A stretch of 64,000 nt of DNA from Pseudomonadales bacterium (lineage in GTDB: Bacteria > Pseudomonadota > Gammaproteobacteria > Pseudomonadales > Azotimanducaceae): NCBI GenBank assembly GCA_028281885.1, contig JANQJA010000003.1, positions 62,001 to 126,000 on the forward strand. Direction: 5' to 3'. Below the pieces are notes generated by a model. That model was not told the origin of the DNA. It ran no database searches and saw only the letters and a program-made list of their open reading frames with translations. Each line of letters opens with the position of its first letter. The first letter of the stretch is position 1. Below are positions 29,751 through 37,871 of the stretch, one piece after another. Both the position numbers and the translations under genes were made by a program.

Positions 29751-29762
29751 AATAACGTTATT
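29751..29762. repeat. Perfect 12-bp palindrome upstream of rhlE
   Basis: AATAACGTTATT, a perfect 12-bp palindrome, lies about 62 nt before the rhlE start in a locally AT-rich stretch. It could be a regulator site; no matching regulator is nearby. Chance is possible at this length. Confidence 0.3.
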
Positions 29763-29883
29763 CGGGGGACAGAATCGAAACCACGAAGGGCTGGCCATGA
29801 CCTTCAACTACCAGCGCGGGCGCACCTTAACATGCCGTTAGATTAACTACTAATACTATTTTCTGTGCTTATGTCAGGAAGGA

Positions 29884-31026
29884 TCAGTCCAATGTCCTTC
29901 GATATCGCAGCAGCGCGACCGTCATGATTACTGCGGTAAACAGGCAGATGGAAAGGATCGGGGCGTGCAGCTGACCCAGATCTGCGCCTTTCAGCATGAC
30001 GCCGCGAACGATGCGAAGAAAGTGTGTGAGCGGCAGCGCTTCACCCAGTATCTGAGCCCAGCCGGGCATACCCCGGAAGGGAAACATGAATCCCGACAGA
30101 AGTATTGAGGGGAGGAAGAAAAAGAAAGTCAGCTGCATCGCCTGCATCTGCGATCTTGCGATAGTGGAGAAAGTAAAGCCGAGTGCTAGGTTGGCAAACA
30201 TGAAGATGCAGGTGCCTGCGAGCAATAACCAGATGGGGCCGGCAAATGGGACGCTGAACAGGAGATTGGCTGCAATCAGAATGACCGCGGTCTGGACGCT
30301 GCCCACGAGAACGTAGGGCGTGATCTTGCCGATCATGACTTCGGCGGGGTTCACAGGCATGGCCAACAGATTTTCCATGGTGCCCCGCTCTACTTCCCGG
30401 GTCATGGCCATCGCGGTGATCATCACCAGCGTCATGGTCAGGATGACGCCGAGCAATCCAGGCACGATGTTGTAGCTCGATTTACCTTCCGGGTTGTAGC
30501 GGGCATGGATGATGAGTTCAACAGGAGGTGGCTGGCTTGCCAGGTGAGAGAGGGGACCGCGCTGCAGTTCGTGGTGCAGGGCTCGCGAGACAATGGCTTC
30601 CGCGCGGGCGATGGCGTTGGATGCCGCGGCCGGGTCCGACGCATCTGCTTCAATCAGCATCTGTGGGCGTTCGCCCCGAACAAGTTGCTTCGTGAAACCA
30701 GCGGGAATCGATACCACGAACGCCACCTGACCCGAGGCGAGTAATGCTTCGCTGGCGGCCGGATCATCCGCCTGTAACACAATGTCGTAGTAGCCCGAGT
30801 TTTCCAGCCCGGCGATCAGTGTTCTGATCACAGGTGTCTGTTCGCCGATCAATAGGGCGGTGGGAAGGTTTTTCGGATCGGTATTGATGGCGTAGCCGAA
30901 CAGGATGAGCTGGAGGATCGGGATACCGAACATCATTCCGAATGTGAGCCTGTCGCGACGCATCTGCACTAGTTCCTTGACAAAAACCGCGCCGACTCGT
31001 CGTAGGGACGTGCTGATGTTGTTCAA
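29884..31026 (-). CDS. ABC-2 type efflux permease (YbhR/YbhS-like)
   Basis: 380-aa membrane permease. One N-terminal helix (about 30-48), a large periplasmic domain (about 50-175), then five C-terminal helices including TREVERGTMENLLAMPV, the family signature loop. It overlaps the ATPase gene by 4 nt and is the last gene of the TetR-HlyD-ATPase-permease operon, so drug or organic-solvent efflux is likely. Substrate not determinable. Confidence 0.88.
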   Translation of the reverse strand: MNNISTSLRRVGAVFVKELVQMRRDRLTFGMMFGIPILQLILFGYAINTDPKNLPTALLIGEQTPVIRTLIAGLENSGYYDIVLQADDPAASEALLASGQVAFVVSIPAGFTKQLVRGERPQMLIEADASDPAAASNAIARAEAIVSRALHHELQRGPLSHLASQPPPVELIIHARYNPEGKSSYNIVPGLLGVILTMTLVMITAMAMTREVERGTMENLLAMPVNPAEVMIGKITPYVLVGSVQTAVILIAANLLFSVPFAGPIWLLLAGTCIFMFANLALGFTFSTIARSQMQAMQLTFFFFLPSILLSGFMFPFRGMPGWAQILGEALPLTHFLRIVRGVMLKGADLGQLHAPILSICLFTAVIMTVALLRYRRTLD

Positions 31027-31955
31027 TGGTGCAACCTCTGATCCTCGCCTGCTTCCTTCATTAAGGCGATGAAAGCGTCTTCCAGGCTGGGGCGAACCTC
31101 ATTCCACGTGACGTCGGTCCGGCCCTCGTCATCGATCATCCGGCTGATCGCCTGGCGGTCAGTGCTGCTGACATGCAGCGCCGCGCCAAAGTAGGCGACA
31201 TGGGCAGCTCCTGCTTTTTGTTTCAGGTCAGAAGCAAGACGACGCACGCCTGTTCCTTCGCCACGAAAGGTCACCAGCCCGGATCGATCGATAATCTGTT
31301 GCACCGTACCTTCAGCCATCTTGCGACCGTTGGCGAGATAGACGATGTGGTCGCAGCGTTCCGCTTCATCCATATAGTGAGTTGAGACGAGAACCGTCAT
31401 GCCTTGTGTTGAGAGTTTGTGTATTTCGTCCCAGAAATCGCGCCTGGCTTGTGGATCGACGCCAGCAGTCGGCTCGTCAAGTAATAGCAGCTGCGGGTTG
31501 TGCATGGTGACCGCTGCGAGAGCAAGGCGTTGTTTCCAGCCGCCCGACAGTTCCCCCGCCAGTTGTTTCTGCCGGTGAGTCATTCCCAGTTGTTCAATGG
31601 TGCGATCAACAGTGCCGCGCAGATCTGACAGTCCGTAAAGGCGCCCCACAAATTCGATGTTTTCCCGGATGGTCAGGTCTTCCCAGAACGAGAAGTGCTG
31701 TGTCATGTAACCGGTACGCGCCTTGATTTCCTCGGGATGACGACGAATATCAAAGCCCAGGGTTTCGCCTGCTCCGTCTGAAATGTTGAGCAGACCGCAG
31801 ATCATGCGAATCGTGGTGGTCTTGCCGGAGCCGTTGGGCCCGAGAAAGCCCCAGACCTCTCCGCGAGGCATGGCGATGTCGATATCGTTGACGGCGCTCC
31901 GGTCGCCGAATCGTTTTACCAGGTGGCGAACATCGATGGCGAGGTTTTCGTTCAC
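31023..31955 (-). CDS. ABC transporter ATP-binding protein
   Basis: 310 aa. Walker A GPNGSGKTTT (about 39-48), signature LSGGWKQRLAL, Walker B LLLLDEPTAGVD and the switch histidine in STHYMDEAER. Residues about 225-310 form the extra C-terminal domain common in DrrA/CcmA-like ATPases of ABC-2 exporters. Overlaps both operon neighbours by 4 nt, so the four proteins are coupled. Confidence 0.92.
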   Translation of the reverse strand: MNENLAIDVRHLVKRFGDRSAVNDIDIAMPRGEVWGFLGPNGSGKTTTIRMICGLLNISDGAGETLGFDIRRHPEEIKARTGYMTQHFSFWEDLTIRENIEFVGRLYGLSDLRGTVDRTIEQLGMTHRQKQLAGELSGGWKQRLALAAVTMHNPQLLLLDEPTAGVDPQARRDFWDEIHKLSTQGMTVLVSTHYMDEAERCDHIVYLANGRKMAEGTVQQIIDRSGLVTFRGEGTGVRRLASDLKQKAGAAHVAYFGAALHVSSTDRQAISRMIDDEGRTDVTWNEVRPSLEDAFIALMKEAGEDQRLHH

Positions 31956-32896
31956 CAGCTGACCTCGACGGGCAGGCCCGGATGGACTGATTCGTCCGGA
32001 AGGGCCGCCTCAACCATGAAGACGAGTTTGCCGCGGGTGTCTTTGGCGTAGATCACCGGGGGAGTAAATTCCGCCTCTTCGCCGATAAATGTCACGGTCG
32101 CTGTGATTGGCGCGAGACCCTCCGCCGCAACCGTGACGGCCTGGCCCAGACTGAGTTGAGGCAACTGATCAATAGGAACAAAGAATCTGGCCTTGAGTGC
32201 GCCGCGAGGCAGTAATGAAACCACGGGTTTGCCGCTCACTACATATTCGCCGGGGCGAAAGAAAATTTCCTCAACCTTTCCAGCCCGTTTCGCCGTTACG
32301 GTTCGCTCCGCCAGTCGGTATTCAGCGGCACGCTTCGCCGCGATCGAAGCGATCTGTCCGGCACTCGCTGCGGTCTGTTGTGCCTCACGAGCGCCAAGGC
32401 TGGCCACAATGACCTCCTGCGCGAGCGCTTCCGCATGGGATTGTGCCGCGTTGTATTGGAGGCGTGCCTGGTCTCCGCGGGATGGCGGTTCGAGGCCGCG
32501 CTCCACCAGCGGTTTGATGCGCTCATATTCGATCAGCGCGAGCTCGGCCTGTGCTTCGGCCTGCTTCAGCTGCGCCTGCAGGGCGCGCATCTCGGGTTCA
32601 CGTACACCGGTTTCGAGATCGGCCAATTGTGCCTTCGCCTGTTCAACGCGCGCATTGGCCTCGGCCAGCTGTGAGGCTTCGGTATCGATATCCAGGTTAA
32701 ACAGAACCGTGTCTGCTTCGATGAAATCGCCTTCTCTGATGGGTTGTCTAACGATCCAGCCAGGGCGCGGGGCGCCGACGAACAGCCATTCGGCCTCAAT
32801 CCAGCCGAGTGCATGACGTGGTTGGGCAGACTCGCCGCAACTACTGATAAACAGAATCGTTGAAAGCAACAACAGAATTAGTGAATGCGTCTTCAT
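31952..32896 (-). CDS. HlyD-family periplasmic adaptor, probable lipoprotein
   Basis: Membrane-fusion protein, 314 aa. The signal ends ILFISSCGES, giving a lipobox-like SSC with Cys at about residue 20, so acylation is likely rather than a transmembrane anchor. A coiled-coil hairpin (about 75-170, rich in Ala/Gln/Glu) is followed by the beta-barrel domain (KARFFVPIDQLPQL). YbhG-type adaptors pair with ABC-2 permeases in the same way. Confidence 0.88.
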   Translation of the reverse strand: MKTHSLILLLLSTILFISSCGESAQPRHALGWIEAEWLFVGAPRPGWIVRQPIREGDFIEADTVLFNLDIDTEASQLAEANARVEQAKAQLADLETGVREPEMRALQAQLKQAEAQAELALIEYERIKPLVERGLEPPSRGDQARLQYNAAQSHAEALAQEVIVASLGAREAQQTAASAGQIASIAAKRAAEYRLAERTVTAKRAGKVEEIFFRPGEYVVSGKPVVSLLPRGALKARFFVPIDQLPQLSLGQAVTVAAEGLAPITATVTFIGEEAEFTPPVIYAKDTRGKLVFMVEAALPDESVHPGLPVEVSW

Positions 32897-33516
32897 GATG
32901 ATGCTCCTGGGGACAGCCCGCGTTTCAGACTTGAAACGTGCATTCTGAACAGGGTTTCAAGGTCAACGGCGGCGTCGGAATCACCTGAGAAGAGGGCGTG
33001 CCACAGACCGGAAACGGCGACGGGTGCAATGATGAGACGGGCGGCCAAAGCCGGATCGTCAACTGCGATTTCTCCCCTCTGTGCCGCCCGTTGCAGCATC
33101 TTTGCCAGGGCCGCGAGCAGACGCTCAAGGATCTCCCGCCTGTAGCGTCGGACCATGTCCGGAAAAGTCTGGCTGTCGCCAATGATGACCTTCATTAATT
33201 TCGGTAAACGGGACTCGCGGATCATGTTGGGCGCGAAGGTGGCGAGACCATCCATGGCGTCACCAAAAGACGGCGCGGAATTCATGATCTTCTCGATGGC
33301 GACAATATTGGGGGAGGCGAAGGTCGTCACCAGCACCTCGAACAGGTCCTCCTTGGAATTGAAGTACAGGTAGATGGTGCCCTTGGAGAAGCCTGCACGG
33401 GCGGCGATGTCATCCATGCGAGCGGCACTGAATCCGCGCTCGAAAAATTCGTCCAGGGCCGCGAGCAATAGGGCCTCACGTCGTTCTCGCTTGGCTTGCT
33501 CGGTGCGTGCCCGCAT
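32893..33516 (-). CDS. TetR/AcrR-family repressor
   Basis: 207 aa. N-terminal helix-turn-helix (about 10-60) contains FSAARMDDIAARAGFSKGTIYLYFNSKEDL, split here by the family's usual spacing; the rest is the ligand-binding helical domain, similar in layout to CerR/YbiH-type regulators. It is the first gene of the efflux operon and its promoter overlaps a palindromic operator, so autorepression with release by a transported compound is the likely logic. Confidence 0.92.
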   Translation of the reverse strand: MRARTEQAKRERREALLLAALDEFFERGFSAARMDDIAARAGFSKGTIYLYFNSKEDLFEVLVTTFASPNIVAIEKIMNSAPSFGDAMDGLATFAPNMIRESRLPKLMKVIIGDSQTFPDMVRRYRREILERLLAALAKMLQRAAQRGEIAVDDPALAARLIIAPVAVSGLWHALFSGDSDAAVDLETLFRMHVSSLKRGLSPGASS

Positions 33517-33528
33517 CTGTTTGGTCCT

Positions 33529-33574
33529 ATATGACTGACTGGTCAGTTATATATCTGTCGCAGGATGGGGTCAA
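33529..33574 (-). promoter_or_regulatory. Promoter and TetR operator of the efflux operon
   Basis: On the minus strand, TTGACC (33574-33569) and TATAAC (33551-33546) are separated by exactly 17 nt. A 24-bp imperfect palindrome at 33529-33552, with core ACTGAC-TG-GTCAGT, covers the -10 and start region about 23 nt from the tetR ATG. Binding there would block RNA polymerase. Confidence 0.8.
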
Positions 33575-33689
33575 GCGTCCGGATTCGCCGGTTACGAAAA
33601 TTAACAAAGGGCTGACGAAATTGGGCTTTTCGATATTGGCCATCAACATCCGGGGTCCAGACTGCCTGCGTGGACATTGGAGAACTTCT

Positions 33690-33965
33690 GTGAATTCAAT
33701 CAGGCAAATGCTGGCAGTCCTTTTTGTGAGCCTGCTGATGATGGTTTCGCCGCTGATGGCAGCGGCAGAAGGAAACAAGGACGCGGTCAAGGTCACTGTC
33801 CATATTAGTGTGACGATTTTCGATGAAGCCAATAGTCCGAATCGTATTCGGGATTGCGGGCTTGCCGTGTCCAGTCAGCAGAACATTCCTTGTGAGGATC
33901 GATTCCACCTTGCACAGGTTGATCTTACGAATTCATCCCGCCAGATCAGGCTTGTTCCTATCTGA
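33690..33965 (+). CDS. Small secreted protein of unknown function
   Basis: 91 aa from GTG 33690, preceded by TTGGAGAAC. Residues 1-27 look like a signal peptide (hydrophobic MLAVLFVSLLMMVSPLMAAA), followed by a short mature part with two cysteines about 12 residues apart, which could form a disulfide. No family was recognised. A longer reading to GTG/ATG codons near 33507 would cross the TetR operator and is unlikely. Confidence 0.45.
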   Translation: MNSIRQMLAVLFVSLLMMVSPLMAAAEGNKDAVKVTVHISVTIFDEANSPNRIRDCGLAVSSQQNIPCEDRFHLAQVDLTNSSRQIRLVPI

Positions 33966-34025
33966 CCTGCCGTACTCAATTCATTGTTGTACTGAAACAG
34001 AGATAAATCAGATCGAAACACGCAT

Positions 34026-34421
34026 CTAGTTGGCTCGCTGCGGGACGCTGTCGTCGAGTTCCACCCAGGCTTGCTTGGAATCACACCAGACATGAAATGC
34101 CGGCGTAAAGAATCCGGTGTCGTCCATGGTGCCGGTTTTCACGAAGATCATGTCGTTTGCCGCAGCCACGACTGAAAATATCGGCGAACCGCATTTACCG
34201 CGAAAATGCCGTTCGACGGTGTTACCGCTCGCGGTATTGCTGTCCAGGTATCGTTTGGGCGTTCCTCTCAGCGTGAACTCGGCTTTGGGCACGGCTGCGA
34301 TGGTAGAAAATGCGGACCCGGCCTGGCGCTGGCAATTCTTGCAATGGCAGACTCCGGTTCGCGCAGGAGGATTGGGAAACTCAAAAGTGATCTCGCCGCA
34401 TAGGCAGCTACCTGTGTGCAT
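34026..34421 (-). CDS. GFA/CENP-V domain zinc protein, one ligand replaced
   Basis: 131 aa, glutathione-dependent formaldehyde-activating enzyme-like fold. The first zinc site CLCG and the CHCKNCQRQ motif are intact. The third motif, usually F-C-x-x-C-G, reads F-R-G-K-C-G; a TGC to CGC change would explain the lost cysteine. Enzymatic activity of this family is doubtful in general, so a function is not assigned. Lies downstream of the TonB-receptor terminator. Confidence 0.8.
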   Translation of the reverse strand: MHTGSCLCGEITFEFPNPPARTGVCHCKNCQRQAGSAFSTIAAVPKAEFTLRGTPKRYLDSNTASGNTVERHFRGKCGSPIFSVVAAANDMIFVKTGTMDDTGFFTPAFHVWCDSKQAWVELDDSVPQRAN

Positions 34422-34443
34422 GGTGCCTCCTTATCGGTTTCGG

Positions 34444-34483
34444 AAAAAAGAAAGCCCCCCTGGGATTTCTCCGAGGGGGGCTT
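34444..34483 (-). terminator. Rho-independent terminator of the TonB-receptor gene
   Basis: On the minus strand AAGCCCCCC (34483-34475) pairs with GGGGGGCTT (34460-34452); GGA and TCC can extend the stem inside around a GAAA loop. The stem is followed by TTTCTTTTTT. It lies 30 nt after the receptor stop and before the GFA gene. Confidence 0.9.
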
Positions 34484-34512
34484 CGGTTATACCACCTTTG
34501 TCAGGTGCGGTC

Positions 34513-37500
34513 CTACATGGAGAACCGACCTTCGAGATAGTAGTAACGACCGCGCGGGTCAGTGACAGCGGGGTCATAACCGGTTGCGGTACGCAGGATG
34601 GGAGGATCTTCCTCAAAGAGATCCCGAATGCCGAAGCTCAGGTCCAGGTTCGAACCATTGCCCATTTCCCAGTTATATCCGTACTGGAAGTTGACTGTGG
34701 TGTATGAATCCAGGTTCGGCGTGACCGCCCGCACATTGTCGTCCATGTAGGAGCCAATCGTTCGTGCATTGACGGTGGCACGGTGCGAACCGTTGAACCA
34801 GCTCAGCGCGTAGTACATCTGCAGATCCGGCATGGAGCGAACCAGGTTTCCGTGACCGGGTGCCTGGTTGGTCTTGTCCGCGGCATCGAAGTCGTCGAGT
34901 CCAAACAGACCAGACAGGACGAACTCCCGGATGTGTGAGACACGACCCGTCGCGCGGAAGGCGCCGATCGAGGTTGTCCAGTCGTAGCTTACGTCTACGT
35001 CAATACCGCTGGTTTCGACTTTCGCCGCGTTCTGCGAAATACCGCCTGTCAGCGTCACGACGTGGTTGGAATCCCGAATGACGTAGAAGCTTTCGCCAAC
35101 GTCCGCGTAGGCATCGCGATTGACCTCACAGGTGGGGACAGGTGCGGCAACGGTTCCCGGTGTACAAGGATCGCCGGTCACGATATCGCGGAAGTCGCCG
35201 GCATCGCGGGCGGCTTCAAACAGCGGAACCTGCAGCTCGGTGGCAGCCTGTGCCGGTGTGCTGATGATCTTGTCGGTAAACTCAATGTCGTAGTAGTCGA
35301 TCGAGAAGGTCAGGCCTTCAACAGCGGCCGGCGTCCAGATCGCACCGAGGTTGTAGGTGGTTGCTTCCTCGGGCTTGGCGTCAGGTGATGCCAGGCCTTC
35401 GTGGAACGTCAGAGGAAGCCGTGTACGCTCAGCGACTGGCAGAATCGGTGACAAGCCCTGTCGAACTGCTGGATCGCCGAGCGGGTCGCGCTGCTGGAAT
35501 TCGCCCGCGTAGCCGTTACCTTCAGAAAGCTGAGCCAGGCTCGGACTGCGGAATGAGGTACCGGCGGATGCTCGCAGCACCAGATCGTCCGTTGCCTGGA
35601 TGCGGAACCCGACCTTCGGATCTACCGAGTCGCCAACATTGCCACCGTAGTCCTCGTAGCGGACAGCGAGTTGCATATCGACCTGCTCGTGCAGGGGAAC
35701 CTGAAACTCTATGAAGTAGGCATCGATGTCCCGACCCAGGTTGAATGCCTGGTTCTCGTAGCTGGCGTACTTGTAGTCGCCGCCGAAGGGCTGGTCACCA
35801 CCGAAACTATCGACTTCGCCGATGGTGATGGGGCTGCGCTGCGTACGACGACTCTCTTCGCGACGCTGCAGACCAACCGCCATGGATACGGTACCGGCAG
35901 GGAGGTCGAAGATCTCACCAGCCAATACAAAGTCAAAGACGTCGAGTTCGGTCTCGGCGAACGCGACGCGATGGGTACCCCACACCCAATCAAGCACTTC
36001 TCGAGGCATGAAATAAGGGCTGCTCGTATCGAAACGAGAAAGATGGGTATTCAGGAAGTAACAACCTGAGGCAGCGTCACCGGCGTTTGTGCTGGTGAGT
36101 GCCAGTACCACGGGGTCTCTGCGCCAGAATGGAAATTCCGGCGAGCCGATTGGGTTAACGTTGGCGCCTACCCAGGCACGCGCGCCCGCGATCTGGGCTT
36201 CCAGTACGGGGTCGCCGTTGGCGTCCGCGACGGTGATACCACCGTTAGGCTGACAGTTGGGACCTCCGAATCCGTTAAAGCCGAGTAATACCCGGTCTAC
36301 GTCCAGATAATCAGAGAACTCTTCGTAGATGCTTTCGCCGGTGGTGTAGGACACGTCATAGTTCCATGCGCGGTCACCGATGTTGAAGTCGCCGCGCAGT
36401 CCAAGATTGATGCGGGTGGTTTCAAGATCGCTGCCATAGCGGAAGTCGGGCCGTGTTTCATCGGCGTCGAGTCCCGGGATAAACCATTCACCCTGAACTG
36501 TCATTGCAACGGTGCCGGCGGTGCCGCGATCCGCGTTGAAGTAAGGGTTGTTGGCCCAGCCTGCGCCCGGCCCCGGCAGTCCAAACGCTGGCGCCAGTAC
36601 CGCGGTGTTGTAAACGAGGCCCGGTACCAACTGGAACAGGGTCGTGCTTTCCGAGCTCTTGCCCGCTGAGTTGTCAGAGTTGGAATAAGAACCGTAGAGT
36701 TCGGCACCTTCGTTAAAGGTGTGAGTCAGGTTCACCATATAAGAGGTGCGATCCTGGCCGTCGACCAGCAGCGTGTGCGCACCACTTCGCCAATAGCAGC
36801 GAGAGCTGGGATTACTGTTGGCATCGATGTTCTGGCCGCCAAACGATTCACAGACGGCCGGATCTTCGGCCTGGTTGGAAATATCCAGGTGACCCTGGCC
36901 GACGAAATTGTCCTGGCGCCATCCAAGATGCGCGGCACCTTTCAGTGGATCACGGTCCATGTAGGTGCCGCCTGCTGTAATCCGGGTTGCACCATCGTTA
37001 CCGCTCCAGCCCCAGAGCACATCGAGGCCATACTCGGGTGCGCTGTCTGCATCGATTTCCTGATAGCGGCCGCGTACTTCCAGGCCTTCAAAATCGTCGC
37101 GCAGGATGAAGTTAACAACGCCAGCGATAGCGTCAGAACCGTAGATAGCAGAACCGCCATCACGGAGAATTTCGACACGCTCAATCATATTGAGAGGCAG
37201 CGTACTGATATCAACGAAACGGTCGCCGTTACGCAGCTTCTTGCCGATATTAGGAAGTCGCTTACCGTTGACGAGTGTTAGTGTTGCGGTTGGGCCAAGG
37301 CCTCGCAGACTGACGTTGGTCAGGCCGCCGCCGCCAACTCCAACCTGGGTTCCGCCGTAAGCGACGGGTGTGGTGTCGCCGCCGTTAATCTGCGTCAGAC
37401 TTTCAAACAGGGCGGCGATATCCGGTGCGCCGGTCTGTTCAATCTCGTCTCGGCCGAGAACGGTGACGGGTGATGCTGCGTCGGTTGCAGATCCTTTGAT

Positions 37501-37614
37501 GTAGGAACCGGTAACGACGATTTCTTCTATTGAGTCTTCGCTCGCGTTAGCGAGTGATGCGAACAGGAACGGGATCAATAGACAAAAACGGGAACACCGC
37601 AAAAGCGTGCTCAT
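34513..37614 (-). CDS. TonB-dependent receptor, Oar-like
   Basis: Outer-membrane active transporter, 1033 aa. Signal peptide (1-24, ending ANA|SED), then a TonB-box-like segment EEIVVTGSYIKG, plug domain (about 45-160, with GGLTNVSLRGLGPTATLTLVNG) and a 22-strand barrel. The length and GGGLTNVSLRGLG plug match receptors for large or unknown substrates that are numerous in marine gammaproteobacteria. GGAGGGAG precedes the ATG. The divergent GPH symporter suggests a shared substrate, possibly a carbohydrate. Confidence 0.9.
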   Translation of the reverse strand: MSTLLRCSRFCLLIPFLFASLANASEDSIEEIVVTGSYIKGSATDAASPVTVLGRDEIEQTGAPDIAALFESLTQINGGDTTPVAYGGTQVGVGGGGLTNVSLRGLGPTATLTLVNGKRLPNIGKKLRNGDRFVDISTLPLNMIERVEILRDGGSAIYGSDAIAGVVNFILRDDFEGLEVRGRYQEIDADSAPEYGLDVLWGWSGNDGATRITAGGTYMDRDPLKGAAHLGWRQDNFVGQGHLDISNQAEDPAVCESFGGQNIDANSNPSSRCYWRSGAHTLLVDGQDRTSYMVNLTHTFNEGAELYGSYSNSDNSAGKSSESTTLFQLVPGLVYNTAVLAPAFGLPGPGAGWANNPYFNADRGTAGTVAMTVQGEWFIPGLDADETRPDFRYGSDLETTRINLGLRGDFNIGDRAWNYDVSYTTGESIYEEFSDYLDVDRVLLGFNGFGGPNCQPNGGITVADANGDPVLEAQIAGARAWVGANVNPIGSPEFPFWRRDPVVLALTSTNAGDAASGCYFLNTHLSRFDTSSPYFMPREVLDWVWGTHRVAFAETELDVFDFVLAGEIFDLPAGTVSMAVGLQRREESRRTQRSPITIGEVDSFGGDQPFGGDYKYASYENQAFNLGRDIDAYFIEFQVPLHEQVDMQLAVRYEDYGGNVGDSVDPKVGFRIQATDDLVLRASAGTSFRSPSLAQLSEGNGYAGEFQQRDPLGDPAVRQGLSPILPVAERTRLPLTFHEGLASPDAKPEEATTYNLGAIWTPAAVEGLTFSIDYYDIEFTDKIISTPAQAATELQVPLFEAARDAGDFRDIVTGDPCTPGTVAAPVPTCEVNRDAYADVGESFYVIRDSNHVVTLTGGISQNAAKVETSGIDVDVSYDWTTSIGAFRATGRVSHIREFVLSGLFGLDDFDAADKTNQAPGHGNLVRSMPDLQMYYALSWFNGSHRATVNARTIGSYMDDNVRAVTPNLDSYTTVNFQYGYNWEMGNGSNLDLSFGIRDLFEEDPPILRTATGYDPAVTDPRGRYYYLEGRFSM

Positions 37615-37871
37615 AACTCCCTCCTAACTATGTATTTGCTTTTGTTGCATCGCGGAATATCTTCAGGGTAGATCCGCTTAGCCTGATCTAATACAAATCT
37701 CCGTGAGCCGTCAATGGAAAACAAGCTTGTTTATCAACAAGTTTTTCAGGAAGGGGGTTTTTCGCCGCCAGAAAACTGAATCTGGAGGGGGATAACTTGC
37801 CGAGTTGGCGCCTGGCATTGATACTTCGGGACTCTTATTGGTGGCAAAGCAGATGGTTTTAAGGGGGGGAT
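37615..37871. other. Divergent control region with a 14-bp palindrome
   Basis: 257 bp between the TonB receptor and the GPH symporter. It contains a perfect palindrome AAACAAGCTTGTTT (37719-37732) followed by a second CAAG half at 37738-37741. This is a candidate operator serving both genes. No regulator gene is adjacent. Confidence 0.4.
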
